A stretch of 64,000 nt of DNA, from contig NZ_BCUY01000002.1 in the NCBI RefSeq assembly GCF_001591465.1, forward strand, positions 57,761 to 121,760, read 5' to 3'. Position 1 is the first letter of the stretch, and every line of letters begins with the position of its first letter. Source of the DNA: Cytobacillus firmus NBRC 15306. Its GTDB lineage: Bacteria; Bacillota; Bacilli; Bacillales; Cytobacillaceae. Both the position numbers and the translations under genes were made by a program. The notes under the pieces are model-generated. The model was not told the origin of the DNA. It did no database searches and saw only the letters and a program-made list of their open reading frames with translations. Of this stretch, positions 42,590-52,111 are shown piece after piece.

Positions 42590-43329
42590 AGCTAGAGGGA
42601 AAAGCCGCTTTAGTAACAGGAGCTTCCCGAGGAATCGGAAGAGAAATCGCTTTGGGTCTTGCCAGGCAAGGTGCAGATATTGCGGTTAACTACTCCGGAA
42701 GTGAGGCTAGGGCGAACGAAGTCGTTGATGAAATAAAAGCATTAGGCAGAAATGCATTTGCTATCCAATGCGATGTATCCAGCAGTGATTCAGTGGCAAG
42801 CATGGTAAAAGAAACAGTAGAAAAGTTTGGCAAGCTGGATATTCTGGTTAATAATGCAGGGATTACAAAGGACAACCTGCTTATGAGAATGAAGGAAGAC
42901 GAATGGGATGATGTTATTAACATTAATCTGAAAGGTGTTTTCCTTTGTACCAAAGCAGTTACAAGGCAGATGATGAAACAGCGCAGCGGCCGCATTATCA
43001 ATATTTCATCCATTGTTGGGGTCAGCGGCAATCCTGGTCAGGCTAATTATGTCGCTGCAAAATCGGGGGTTATCGGCCTGACAAAGACCTCTGCAAAAGA
43101 ACTTGCATCAAGAGGGATAACAGTCAATGCCATTGCACCGGGTTTCATCACAACTGATATGACGGATAAGCTGAACGAGGATGTAAGGGAGCAGATGCTA
43201 AAGCAAATCCCATTGGCGCGCTTCGGCGATCCTGCAGATATTGCAAATGTGGCAGTTTTTCTTGCTTCAGAGGACAGCCGTTATATGACAGGGCAAACCC
43301 TGCATGTTGATGGCGGAATGGTCATGTAA
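42586..43329 (+). CDS. fabG: 3-oxoacyl-ACP reductase FabG
   Basis: NADPH-dependent reduction of beta-ketoacyl-ACP. 247 residues, short-chain dehydrogenase fold: [12 protein letters not shown] (cofactor), NNAGIT, and the Ser-Tyr-Lys triad in [22 protein letters not shown]-terminal HVDGGMVM. The start at 42586 has AAGGAGGA before it and overlaps the fabD stop; an earlier ATG at 42547 lies inside fabD. Confidence 0.97.
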   Translation: MKLEGKAALVTGASRGIGREIALGLARQGADIAVNYSGSEARANEVVDEIKALGRNAFAIQCDVSSSDSVASMVKETVEKFGKLDILVNNAGITKDNLLMRMKEDEWDDVININLKGVFLCTKAVTRQMMKQRSGRIINISSIVGVSGNPGQANYVAAKSGVIGLTKTSAKELASRGITVNAIAPGFITTDMTDKLNEDVREQMLKQIPLARFGDPADIANVAVFLASEDSRYMTGQTLHVDGGMVM

Positions 43330-43420
43330 TTTGTAACAGGGTTGTAATGCAAATTTTTTTATAAAACCTTTCAATAAAGGCTAAAAATACTCTATAATAC
43401 TTGAGGGGAGGTGAACAAGC

Positions 43421-43654
43421 ATGGCAGAAGTATTAGAACGTGTAACAAAGATCATCGTGGACCGTCTTGGCGTTGAAGAGTCTGAAGTGAAATTGGAGGC
43501 TTCTTTCAAAGATGATCTAGGTGCTGATTCCCTTGACGTAGTAGAATTAGTAATGGAATTAGAAGATGAGTTCGACATGGAAATTTCTGACGATGATGCT
43601 GAGAAAATCGCAACAGTCGGTGACGCTGTAAATTACATAAAAGCTAGCCAATAA
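43421..43654 (+). CDS. acpA: Acyl carrier protein
   Basis: 77-residue acidic four-helix protein. Ser37 in [15 protein letters not shown] carries the 4'-phosphopantetheine arm. It holds growing fatty acids for the fab enzymes and PlsX. GGGGAGGTGA precedes ATG 43421. A TATAAT at 43393-43398 could be a promoter, but its start point would fall at the edge of the ribosome-binding site and no good -35 box is seen. Strong terminator downstream. Confidence 0.97.
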   Translation: MAEVLERVTKIIVDRLGVEESEVKLEASFKDDLGADSLDVVELVMELEDEFDMEISDDDAEKIATVGDAVNYIKASQ

Positions 43655-43671
43655 TCGTTAGTAGAACCACT

Positions 43672-43710
43672 CTGCAGTGAGGGAATCCCCCTCACTGCAG
43701 CAATTTTTTT
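43672..43710 (+). terminator. Intrinsic terminator of acpA
   Basis: 12-bp perfect stem CTGCAGTGAGGG/CCCTCACTGCAG, loop AATCC, then CAATTTTTTT. Confidence 0.95.
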
Positions 43711-43716
43711 CAGATG

Positions 43717-43801
43717 TTTACTGTCCGGTGTTACCTGCAGCATCGAAAGGACAGCATGGAATAAAGCTTCCAGCCTGCAGCAGGTGACTGTGGACAGTAA
43801 A
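43717..43801. repeat. 85-bp inverted-repeat element between acpA and rnc
   Basis: Ends TTTACTGTCC (43717-43726) and GGACAGTAAA (43792-43801) are perfect inverted repeats. Inside, TTACCTGC (43731-43738) pairs with GCAGGTGA (43780-43787), and TGCAG/CTGCA can extend it. No ORF. It may be a small non-autonomous mobile element or a structured RNA. No clear target-site duplication was seen. Confidence 0.5.
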
Positions 43802-43812
43802 TACGTTTCTCA

Positions 43813-43838
43813 AAAGCTCCGTTTGATAACGGGGCTTT
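43813..43838 (+). terminator. Terminator-like hairpin before rnc
   Basis: AAAGCTCCGTT/AACGGGGCTTT, 11 bp with one G-U pair, loop TGAT, tail CTTCTTCTG. The T run is broken, so termination may be weak. Confidence 0.55.
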
Positions 43839-43985
43839 CTTCTGTGAAAATAGCCGTAACCATGAAACATAAAATTGCTATATAGAAGTTTTTTTGCGTT
43901 TTCCCTCTTTATTACGTAAACTTAGGGAAGACCATTTAAGTATTTTACTCAAGAAGAATATTAATATTAGCAAGGTGGATGCAAT

Positions 43986-44726
43986 ATGCGCAGCAATAAA
44001 GATAAAGAAAGAAAATCATTTCGCGCAATCGAAAAACAATTTAAAGAATTTCAGACGGAAATCGGAATTCACTTTGAAAATGAAAAATTACTCAAACAAG
44101 CTTTTACCCATTCATCCTATGTGAATGAGCACCGGAGAAAGCCATATGAAGACAATGAAAGACTGGAATTCCTGGGTGATGCCGTCCTAGAACTGACTGT
44201 TTCAAAATTCCTTTACTTAAAATATCCGATGATGAGCGAGGGTGAATTAACAAAGCTGAGGGCTGCGGTTGTCTGCGAACCATCCCTGGTCTCATTTGCC
44301 CACGAATTGTCATTTGGCAGCCTGGTGCTCCTTGGTAAAGGGGAGGAAATGACAGGAGGAAGAACCCGTCCTGCTCTGCTTGCAGATGTATTTGAAGCCT
44401 TTATAGGTGCATTATACCTGGATAAAGGATTAGATACAGTTGTCGGTTTTTTGGAAAAAGTTGTTTTTCCAAAGATTGATTCAGGTGCTTTTTCGCATGT
44501 GATGGATTTTAAAAGCCAGCTGCAGGAACTTGTGCAGCGGGATGGTGCAGGTGCAATTGAATATAAAATCCTTCAGGAAAAAGGGCCTGCCCACAATCGT
44601 GAATTTGTTTCCACTGTTTCTCTAAATGGCAGGGAACTTGGGACAGGCACTGGCCGGTCAAAGAAAGAAGCGGAACAGCATGCGGCCCAAATGGCTCTTG
44701 AAGTATTAAAAAATCATATAAAGTGA
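43986..44726 (+). CDS. rnc: Ribonuclease III
   Basis: Cleaves double-stranded RNA, including rRNA precursors. 246 residues: RNase III signature [16 protein letters not shown] (catalytic Glu/Asp), second acidic cluster [13 protein letters not shown], and a C-terminal dsRNA-binding domain (about 173-243, [13 protein letters not shown]...[13 protein letters not shown]). AAGGTGG precedes ATG 43986. It lies upstream of smc and ftsY, as in B. subtilis. Confidence 0.97.
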   Translation: MRSNKDKERKSFRAIEKQFKEFQTEIGIHFENEKLLKQAFTHSSYVNEHRRKPYEDNERLEFLGDAVLELTVSKFLYLKYPMMSEGELTKLRAAVVCEPSLVSFAHELSFGSLVLLGKGEEMTGGRTRPALLADVFEAFIGALYLDKGLDTVVGFLEKVVFPKIDSGAFSHVMDFKSQLQELVQRDGAGAIEYKILQEKGPAHNREFVSTVSLNGRELGTGTGRSKKEAEQHAAQMALEVLKNHIK

Positions 44727-44785
44727 ACATTTTCTAACTCTGACATCAAAGAGCAGAAACATGAGGAGACAGAGGGGGACCAAGG

Positions 44786-47700
44786 TTGTTTTTAAAAAGG
44801 CTTGATGTTATTGGATTTAAGTCGTTTGCTGAGCGGATAACGGTTGATTTTGTTCCAGGCGTCACAGCAGTTGTCGGTCCGAATGGAAGCGGGAAAAGCA
44901 ATATAACTGATGCCATCCGCTGGGTATTGGGTGAACAATCAGCTAAGTCCCTTCGCGGTGCAAAAATGGAGGACGTCATTTTTGCGGGCAGTGATTCCCG
45001 GAGAGCCCAGAATTTTGCAGAGGTGACGCTGACGCTTGATAACGCCGATCAGGGTCTGCCGATCGAATATAGCGAAGTCAGTGTTACAAGAAGGGTCTAC
45101 CGGTCCGGCGACAGTGAATACCTGATCAATAAACAAACATGCAGACTTAAAGATATCGTAGATTTATTTATGGATTCTGGCCTTGGCAGGGAAGCTTTTT
45201 CAATCATAAGTCAGGGCAGAGTTGAAGAAATTCTAAACAGCAAAGCTGAAGAACGCCGGATAATATTTGAAGAAGCGGCCGGCGTGCTTAAATACAAGAC
45301 AAGAAAGAAAAAGGCGGAAGGCAAGCTTTCTGAAACCCAGGATAACTTAAACAGGGTGAATGATATTCTTCATGAACTGGAAACCCAGGTAGAGCCTTTG
45401 AACATACAGGCCTCGATCGCAAAAGATTATCTTCAGCAGAAGGAAGAGCTGGAGAAAATAGAGGTTGCCCTTACAGTTTATGAGATAGAGGATCTGCATT
45501 CAAAATGGGAGCAGCTTTCACGTCAGCTCGAGCTTCATACGGAAGATGAAATGAAGCTCTCGGCAGTTATCCAAAACAAAGAAGCGAAAATGGAAGAGTT
45601 AAAGGAGCATATTGCTGCAATTGATGAATCAGTAAATGATCTGCAGGATGTCCTCCTTCATGCCAGTGAAGAGCTGGAAAAGCTGGAAGGCAGAAAAGAA
45701 GTACTCAAAGAGCGAAAGAAAAATGCCAGCCAGAATAAAGACCAGCTTCATAGAAACATGAGAGAACTTACAATGAAGATTGCTGAGTTAAAAGAGCAGG
45801 AAGAAAAGCACTCGGCTCTCAGAGGAAAAGTGAAGACAGAAGCAGTTAAGCTTCAAAAAGCTTTAAAGGAAAAGCAGGAGCAGCTCAAACTATTCAGTGA
45901 AAATACAGAAGAAAAAATTGAATCGCTGAAAAGTGATTATATTGAAGTGCTGAACAGCCAGGCAGCTTCAAGGAATGAATTGCAGAATATTGATCAGCAG
46001 CTGAGCCAGCAGGGTCAGCGCAGTTCAAGGCTTGAAATGGATAATGAAAAATATATTGCTGACCGCAAGAAAAATGAAGAGAAAAAACAAAAGATACAAT
46101 CAAATCTTGAAAATCTGCAAAAGGAATTAGAAAATCAAGTTCATCTATTCAGAAATGAAGACCGCAAGCTTGAATCATTAAAGAATAATTATCAAAAGCA
46201 GGAAAAAACCTTGTATCAGGCTTATCAATATTTGCAGCAGGCAAAATCGAGGCAGGAAATGCTTGAAGAAATGGAAGAGGACTTTTCGGGCTTCTTCCAA
46301 GGGGTAAAAGAAGTATTGAAAGCAAGAGGCAGCAAGCTGCAGGGAATTGAAGGAGCCGTAGCGGAATTAATTCAAGTGCCAAAAGAGTATGAAACTGCGA
46401 TTGAAACAGCTCTCGGGGGTGCCATGCAGCATATCATCGTACAGGATGAACAGGATGGGAGAAGTGCCATTCAATTCTTGAAAAAGAATTCATATGGCAG
46501 AGCCACTTTCCTGCCTTTAAGTGTAATTAAGGGGAAGAAGCTGAATATCACGCAAATGCAGTCCGTTCAAGGCCACCCTGCCTTTATTGGTGAAGCTGCT
46601 TCACTGATACAATTTGAAGAAAGGCACCAGCATGCTATCGAGAACTTGCTTGGCAATGTGGTTATTGCCCGGGATCTTAAAGGTGCCAATGAACTTGCGA
46701 AGCTGCTTCAATACCGCGTGAGGCTCGTAACAATTGACGGAGATGTGGTTAATCCGGGCGGCTCCATGACCGGTGGAGCTGTGAAACAGAAAAGTACTTC
46801 AATTCTTTCACGTAAAGGTGAACTTGAAGAGCTGAAGTCCAGAATTACGGATATGGAATCCAAAACAGCAAATCTCGAAAAGCAAGTAAAACTGCAAAAA
46901 AGTGAAATTCAAAAACAGGATTTACGCATTGAGCAGCTTAGAAAAACAGGCGAAGAACTTCGTTTGATGGAACAGAAGGTAAAAGGAGAACTTTTAGAAG
47001 CAGAGTTTGAAGAGAAAAGCATTAATGAGCGCCTATCCCTTTATGATATGGACAAAGCACAGTTTTCTCAAGATATAGAGAGACTGCTGGCAAGAAAGAG
47101 CGAGCTTTCAGTCTTATTGGATCAGCAGCAAAAGCAAATCGCTAATCTTGATCAGGAGATAAAAGCATTAACTGAAAGAAAAAACACGCAGCAGACTTCA
47201 AAGGAAACTGTAGTATCTGAAATTAATGAGCTGAAAATTAGCTTCGCTTCCAAAAGTGAGCAGCTGAATCATGCTGAGGAAAAGCTGGCCGCCATAAATT
47301 CTGAGCTTGCTGTTACCCAGGAGAAACTGAAAACCGTAAACGAAGATTTAGAATTGCTTTCATCCGAAATGACAAACAGCTCTTCAGGTGAACAGTATCT
47401 GGAAGAAGCAGCACAGCAAAAACTGAAGGAAAAGAATGAAACACTTGAACTGATTGCTTCAAGAAGGAATGAGCGATTAAAGCTCCAAGCATCTTTAGAG
47501 GACCTTGAGCTTGAGGTAAAAGAATTAAAACGCCAGCATAAAGGCCTCATAGAAGTTCTGAAAGATGAGGAAGTTAAACAGAACAGGCTGGATGTTGAGC
47601 TTGAGAATAGGCTGAATCATTTAAGGGAAGAATACCTGCTGTCTTTTGAAGCGGCTAAAGAGGAATATCCGCTGCAAATTGAAATTGAGGAAGCGCGAAA

Positions 47701-48352
47701 AAGAGTAAAACTCATAAAGCTGGCTATCGAGGAACTTGGCACAGTAAATCTCGGAGCAATCGAGGAGTATGAAAGAGTATCGGAACGCTATGAATTCCTG
47801 CTTGAGCAAAAAACAGACCTTCAGGAAGCAAAGGATACATTATTCCAGGTTATTGATGAAATGGATGTTGAAATGAAAAGGAGATTTGAAGAAACCTTTG
47901 AAGGGATCCGTTTTCATTTTGAGTCGGTTTTCCAATCTTTATTCGGTGGCGGAAGAGCAGATTTACGCTTGACCCAGCCTGAAGATTTATTGAATACAGG
48001 TGTGGAAATTGTCGCACAGCCACCAGGCAAGAAATTGCAGAACCTCGGATTATTATCTGGGGGAGAAAGGGCACTTACAGCCATTGCTTTACTGTTTTCC
48101 ATTTTGAAAGTCCGGCCTGTTCCATTCTGTATTCTTGATGAAGTTGAGGCTGCTTTGGATGAAGCGAATGTCCAAAGGTTCAGCCAATACTTAAAAAGAT
48201 ACAGCGCCGAAACCCAGTTCATCGTGATCACCCACAGAAAAGGAACAATGGAAGAAGCGGATGTCCTTTACGGTGTAACTATGCAGGAATCCGGTGTCTC
48301 CAAACTGGTATCTGTACGTCTGGAAGAAACCAGGGAATTAATTACTCAATAG
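44786..48352 (+). CDS. smc: Chromosome segregation protein SMC
   Basis: 1188-residue condensin ATPase. N-terminal ATPase half with Walker A GPNGSGKSN and WVLGEQSAKSLRG; two long coiled-coil arms (about 170-500 and 670-1000); hinge (about 505-665, with GDVVNPGGSMTGGA); C-terminal half with signature LLSGGERALTAIALLFSI and Walker B FCILDEVEAALDEANV. With ScpA and ScpB (not in this window) it compacts and segregates chromosomes. TTG start at 44786 with AGGGGGA about 6 nt before, giving MFLKRLDVIGFKSFAER as in B. subtilis. Confidence 0.97.
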   Translation: MFLKRLDVIGFKSFAERITVDFVPGVTAVVGPNGSGKSNITDAIRWVLGEQSAKSLRGAKMEDVIFAGSDSRRAQNFAEVTLTLDNADQGLPIEYSEVSVTRRVYRSGDSEYLINKQTCRLKDIVDLFMDSGLGREAFSIISQGRVEEILNSKAEERRIIFEEAAGVLKYKTRKKKAEGKLSETQDNLNRVNDILHELETQVEPLNIQASIAKDYLQQKEELEKIEVALTVYEIEDLHSKWEQLSRQLELHTEDEMKLSAVIQNKEAKMEELKEHIAAIDESVNDLQDVLLHASEELEKLEGRKEVLKERKKNASQNKDQLHRNMRELTMKIAELKEQEEKHSALRGKVKTEAVKLQKALKEKQEQLKLFSENTEEKIESLKSDYIEVLNSQAASRNELQNIDQQLSQQGQRSSRLEMDNEKYIADRKKNEEKKQKIQSNLENLQKELENQVHLFRNEDRKLESLKNNYQKQEKTLYQAYQYLQQAKSRQEMLEEMEEDFSGFFQGVKEVLKARGSKLQGIEGAVAELIQVPKEYETAIETALGGAMQHIIVQDEQDGRSAIQFLKKNSYGRATFLPLSVIKGKKLNITQMQSVQGHPAFIGEAASLIQFEERHQHAIENLLGNVVIARDLKGANELAKLLQYRVRLVTIDGDVVNPGGSMTGGAVKQKSTSILSRKGELEELKSRITDMESKTANLEKQVKLQKSEIQKQDLRIEQLRKTGEELRLMEQKVKGELLEAEFEEKSINERLSLYDMDKAQFSQDIERLLARKSELSVLLDQQQKQIANLDQEIKALTERKNTQQTSKETVVSEINELKISFASKSEQLNHAEEKLAAINSELAVTQEKLKTVNEDLELLSSEMTNSSSGEQYLEEAAQQKLKEKNETLELIASRRNERLKLQASLEDLELEVKELKRQHKGLIEVLKDEEVKQNRLDVELENRLNHLREEYLLSFEAAKEEYPLQIEIEEARKRVKLIKLAIEELGTVNLGAIEEYERVSERYEFLLEQKTDLQEAKDTLFQVIDEMDVEMKRRFEETFEGIRFHFESVFQSLFGGGRADLRLTQPEDLLNTGVEIVAQPPGKKLQNLGLLSGGERALTAIALLFSILKVRPVPFCILDEVEAALDEANVQRFSQYLKRYSAETQFIVITHRKGTMEEADVLYGVTMQESGVSKLVSVRLEETRELITQ

Positions 48353-48355
48353 CAG

Positions 48356-48411
48356 CCTTAATGCGGAACTGTGTGCAGCATTGTTCCGCACTTATACATA
48401 TTGCATTAAGG
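48356..48411 (+). promoter_or_regulatory. Hairpin covering the ftsY ribosome-binding site
   Basis: CCTTAATGC (48356-48364) pairs with GCATTAAGG (48403-48411), whose last bases are part of the ftsY Shine-Dalgarno AAGGAAG (48408-48414). An inner helix GGAAC/GTTCC, or alternatively TGCGGAAC (48362-48369) / GTTCCGCA (48383-48390), extends the structure. There is no T run, so it is not a terminator. Confidence 0.55.
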
Positions 48412-48421
48412 AAGTGAAAAC

Positions 48422-49423
48422 ATGAGTTTCTTTAAAAAACTAAAAGAAAAAATCACAAAGCAGACGGATAGTGTTACAGAAAAGTTTAAAGACGGATTAA
48501 CCAAAACGCGCGATAATTTTTCAAATAAGGTTAATGACCTTGTTTCAAGATACCGGAAAGTGGATGAGGAATTTTTCGAAGAACTGGAAGAAATCTTAAT
48601 TGGGGCGGATGTCGGTTTTGACACTGTCATGGAACTGGTGGATGAGCTGAGAAGAGAAGTAAAGCGCAAGAATATTCAGGATCCGCGCGAGGTTCAGGCA
48701 GTTATATCTGAGAAGCTTGTAGACATTTATGACAGCGCAGGCACAACCTCGACAGAATTAAATATACAGACAGATGGACTCACGGTTATCCTGTTTGTTG
48801 GTGTTAACGGTGTCGGAAAAACAACGACAATTGGAAAACTTGCCCATAAGTTCAAAAGTGAAGGGAAAAATGTTCTTCTTGCAGCAGGTGATACTTTCCG
48901 TGCAGGAGCGATTGAACAGCTTGAGGTGTGGGGCGAACGTGTCGGTGTTGATGTCATTAAGCAGGGACCCGGCTCTGATCCTGCAGCTGTCATGTATGAT
49001 GCTGTTCAGTCTGCAAAGTCGCGCAAGGCCGATATTTTAATCTGTGATACAGCGGGACGCCTCCAGAATAAAGTCAATCTGATGAAAGAATTGGAAAAGG
49101 TGAAGCGCGTAATTGAAAGAGAAGTACCTGGTGCCCCGCACGAAGTATTGCTTGTTCTTGACGCTACAACTGGACAAAATGCCATGATTCAGGCTAAGAC
49201 CTTCAAGGAAGCAACTGATGTTTCAGGTATTGTTCTTACAAAGCTGGATGGAACTGCAAAGGGCGGCATCGTTCTGGCAATCAGGAATGAACTTGAAATC
49301 CCGGTTAAATTTGTAGGCTTAGGAGAAAAAATGGATGACCTGCAGGAATTCAATGCAGAACAGTATGTCTATGGACTCTTTGCCGACATAGTCGAAAAAG
49401 AAGCAGAAGAAGAAGAAGAATAA
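48422..49423 (+). CDS. ftsY: Signal recognition particle receptor FtsY
   Basis: Membrane-bound GTPase that receives the Ffh-nascent chain complex at the translocon. 333 residues: a charged amphipathic N terminus ([14 protein letters not shown]) for membrane contact, N domain, and G domain with [34 protein letters not shown] and GLGEKMDDL; an acidic C-terminal tail (EKEAEEEEE). It follows smc by 69 nt with the Shine-Dalgarno in a predicted hairpin. Its SRP partner ffh is 13 kb further on because of the intervening cluster. Confidence 0.97.
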   Translation: MSFFKKLKEKITKQTDSVTEKFKDGLTKTRDNFSNKVNDLVSRYRKVDEEFFEELEEILIGADVGFDTVMELVDELRREVKRKNIQDPREVQAVISEKLVDIYDSAGTTSTELNIQTDGLTVILFVGVNGVGKTTTIGKLAHKFKSEGKNVLLAAGDTFRAGAIEQLEVWGERVGVDVIKQGPGSDPAAVMYDAVQSAKSRKADILICDTAGRLQNKVNLMKELEKVKRVIEREVPGAPHEVLLVLDATTGQNAMIQAKTFKEATDVSGIVLTKLDGTAKGGIVLAIRNELEIPVKFVGLGEKMDDLQEFNAEQYVYGLFADIVEKEAEEEEE

Positions 49424-49437
49424 GAATAAGAATTGAT

Positions 49438-49473
49438 AAACAGCCGGAGAGCGAGGTCTCCGGCTGTTTTTTT
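49438..49473 (+). terminator. Intrinsic terminator of ftsY
   Basis: AACAGCCGGAGA/TCTCCGGCTGTT, 12 bp, loop GCGAGG, then a run of T. This strong terminator closes the rnc-smc-ftsY unit. Confidence 0.95.
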
Positions 49474-49528
49474 ATCATGAATAGATATATATTTTAAATA
49501 TAAAAAATAGTTTGAAATTTATACTTTT

Positions 49529-49546
49529 TAGTGTAAAATTACACTA
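49529..49546. promoter_or_regulatory. 18-bp perfect palindrome upstream of the MoxR/VWA cluster (candidate operator)
   Basis: TAGTGTAA-AA-TTACACTA. It lies 58 bp before the candidate ECF promoter and has no T run, so it is not a terminator. The half-site AGTGTA resembles GntR-type operators such as that of YtrA, but the spacing differs, so the regulator is unknown. Confidence 0.45.
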
Positions 49547-49602
49547 CGCTGATAAATTTCTTTCACATCAGGTCTTAGCAAACTAATTAAATATATATCC
49601 TC

Positions 49603-49633
49603 AGGAACTTTTTGTCAGTAAGCTGCGTCTATA
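49603..49633 (+). promoter_or_regulatory. Candidate ECF-sigma promoter of the MoxR/VWA cluster
   Basis: GGAAC (49604-49608), T-rich start, 17-nt spacer, CGTC (49626-49629), followed by TATAAT. The GGAAC/CGTC pair resembles promoters of Bacillus ECF sigma factors (SigM, SigX and SigW group). The leader to the first start codon would be about 100 nt. No sigma factor gene lies in the window. Confidence 0.45.
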
Positions 49634-49735
49634 ATATGGAAGAAGTCATCAGGCTGGCAATAATTTAATTTTATAAAGACTGCCTATAAAAAAACAAAAG
49701 GCTGATACTTACGATTTTTAATGGGGGAGATTGGG

Positions 49736-52111
49736 TTGCACGGTAAATTAAAAGTGATCATTATGGTTTTATTCTGCTTTGTGTTAATGTTTCATCCTTT
49801 CCAATCAGCAGAAGCGGCCGGTACAGGGATTAAAGTTACTCTCGATGAGGGCTTTGACGGAAAAGTAAAAAGAGGAGAGGGATTTCCTCTCAGGATAAAA
49901 ATGGAAAATTCAGGTGACTCGTTTAGCGGAGATTTGCTGATAAGTTACCATCCATCCTACAATACCAGCGGTGCGGTTACTGTAAAAGTAGAGCTGCCTG
50001 CCGGAACAGCTAAGGAATATCTGATTTCCATACCTGGAATGACGGAGGATCACCCCTCCATGTATCAGAACATTCCATTGCTGACCCTTTATGATGGAGA
50101 TTGGGAAGACGGAAAAAAAGTTAGTTTTAAAGGAGAAAATACACTAAAGCCTAAATTTGTAGATATGGCCACTGAAGTAATTGGAGTTCTAAGTGAAAAC
50201 TATGACCGTGTAAAAGAGCTTAGGACACTTCCTTCTAAATCGCTGCTCGAACTTAGAGGGGAAGATTTGCCGGATGATGCAACAGGGATGGAAACACTCG
50301 ATTACTTGCTCATTGATGAGTTTAAGGTTTCCCAGCTTAGTGACAAACAGCAAAAAGCTATAAGGGACTGGATATTCAGTGGTGGAACATTGATTGCCGG
50401 AGGAGGACCAGATGCAAGCGGCTCCTATGGAGAGTTATATTCACTGCTGCCGATGAAATCAGAAAATGAGGCATCCGCCCCAGTCAAATTCCTGCAGACG
50501 GCAAAGGGAGAGGAGCCAAAATTTGATGAGCTCAATTTCTTCACTGGTCCGGTTGATAAGGGTGCAGAAGTTATTGCAAAAAGCGGCGATCTCCCTGCAG
50601 CGTTGAAAAAGGAGTATGGAAGCGGGACAATTTTGCAGACAGCTTTTTCACTGGGAGATGAGCCTTTATCTTCATGGCAGGGATATGACACATGGTTTGA
50701 AGGCTATATGAAACAGGCGTCAGGTGCAGGCATTGGATCAACCCCCTATTCACAGGATTATCTCGACCAGCTTTATTGGGAATTTGCAGAAGTAAATGAA
50801 TTCTTTCCTGCATCCAATTTTTCAGTCGGACAGCTTATTGGACTTTTTGCCGGTTATATAATTCTCATAGTGCCTGTGCTTTATTTTGTGTTAAGAAAGC
50901 TTGATAAACGGGAGCATTCATGGTGGATCATTCCTTCTATAGCCATTTTGATGGGTGCAGCTGTCTTTGGCATGGGGGCAAAAGACAGAATTTCTCAGCC
51001 GCAGCTGAACCAGATGGGGATATATAAAGCGAATAACAATCTGCTTACCGGTTATCAGGCTTCAACCCTGCTGTCAAATAAAAGCGGTGAATATATCCTC
51101 TCAATGCCAAAAGGTGAATTTAATGCTGTGGTTTATTCAAACAATTCCACTTCATCTGACCCCCTTAGAGGCGGAATCATGGCTGAAAAAGTAAAAAACA
51201 ATGAGATAATTTTCCCTGATGTAGAATATTGGTCATCCAAAACCATTTACGGAAAAGCTCAAACAGAAATAAATGGGAAGTTAGCAGCAGATATCACACT
51301 TAGGAAAAAAAGATTAACGGGAACAATTAAAAACCAAAGTGACTTTGATTTTGAAGAATTATATATTTGGTCAGGAAATGAAGCAATTAAACTGGGTTCA
51401 ATCAAAAAAGGCGAGACCATTAAAGTAGATAAAGCCACAAAACAGTCCCTTCTGAGCAGACCGTACGGAGGAACATTTAATGGGGGAAGTCCTGCCAATA
51501 GCCACAATGATATTAATAGATTAAGAAGAGAAAAGCTAGAATATGCTTCCAATACATTTCTTCTCGGAGATGTTGCACAGCCAGTCCTTGCAGGAATTAC
51601 AAGAGAATCTGTCATTGATGTAGCCATGAAAGGGAAGAAAGCAAAACAGAATAACACCAATTTGATTGTTCAGCCATTTGAGGCCAAAAATGAGTTTTCC
51701 GGCAAATTTACATTGAAGGATGGCATGATGGCAGCTGATTGGAATGTGATCAAGGGCCAGATTTATGAAAAAGGCATGGGCAGCACGAGTAGTGAAATGA
51801 TGCTTGAAGACGGAGAATATGAATATTCTCTAAGCCTTCCAAAGCAGCTGAAAGAGAAAACCTATAAACTAGAAGAAATTTCGGTAAGGATTAATAGCCA
51901 AAACGTACAGTATTCATTAAAAAACCATAAAACAGGTGAATGGCTGCCGATTGAACCGGATCAAAGGAGCTTAAAGCTGACAAGTAAAGATGACTTGTCT
52001 CAGTATGTTTCAAAAGAGGGGCTTTTTATTTTGAAGCTTATTAAATCTTCACAGGGAGATCCTTTCGTTCCATTGCCGGCTGCAACAATAAAAGGGGAGG
52101 TGGCGAAATGA
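49736..52111 (+). CDS. Secreted/membrane protein with GATase-like core, first gene of the MoxR/VWA cluster
   Basis: 791 residues, family not named with certainty. A Sec signal peptide (residues 1-27, hydrophobic VIIMVLFCFVLMF, cleavage after AEA) is followed by a beta-rich extracytoplasmic domain; a GATase-like segment (about 140-300, LDYLLIDEFKVSQLSDKQQKAIRDW then GGTLIAGGG) without a catalytic Cys; two TM helices (about 365-388 and 396-416); and a beta-rich C-terminal domain. The start is TTG 49736 with GGGGGAGA before it; an ATG at 49721 overlaps that site. The stop shares ATGA with the ABC ATPase gene. The layout resembles auxiliary subunits of ABC systems such as GldG, which is inference. 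Confidence 0.75.
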   Translation: MHGKLKVIIMVLFCFVLMFHPFQSAEAAGTGIKVTLDEGFDGKVKRGEGFPLRIKMENSGDSFSGDLLISYHPSYNTSGAVTVKVELPAGTAKEYLISIPGMTEDHPSMYQNIPLLTLYDGDWEDGKKVSFKGENTLKPKFVDMATEVIGVLSENYDRVKELRTLPSKSLLELRGEDLPDDATGMETLDYLLIDEFKVSQLSDKQQKAIRDWIFSGGTLIAGGGPDASGSYGELYSLLPMKSENEASAPVKFLQTAKGEEPKFDELNFFTGPVDKGAEVIAKSGDLPAALKKEYGSGTILQTAFSLGDEPLSSWQGYDTWFEGYMKQASGAGIGSTPYSQDYLDQLYWEFAEVNEFFPASNFSVGQLIGLFAGYIILIVPVLYFVLRKLDKREHSWWIIPSIAILMGAAVFGMGAKDRISQPQLNQMGIYKANNNLLTGYQASTLLSNKSGEYILSMPKGEFNAVVYSNNSTSSDPLRGGIMAEKVKNNEIIFPDVEYWSSKTIYGKAQTEINGKLAADITLRKKRLTGTIKNQSDFDFEELYIWSGNEAIKLGSIKKGETIKVDKATKQSLLSRPYGGTFNGGSPANSHNDINRLRREKLEYASNTFLLGDVAQPVLAGITRESVIDVAMKGKKAKQNNTNLIVQPFEAKNEFSGKFTLKDGMMAADWNVIKGQIYEKGMGSTSSEMMLEDGEYEYSLSLPKQLKEKTYKLEEISVRINSQNVQYSLKNHKTGEWLPIEPDQRSLKLTSKDDLSQYVSKEGLFILKLIKSSQGDPFVPLPAATIKGEVAK

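Noticed and set aside
43393..43398. TATAAT as the acpA promoter -10
   Set aside because: No convincing -35 box at 16-18 nt, and the implied start point falls at the edge of the ribosome-binding site.
43894..44124. 76-aa plus-strand ORF overlapping the rnc start
   Set aside because: Overlaps rnc in another frame and has no recognisable features; rnc is certain.
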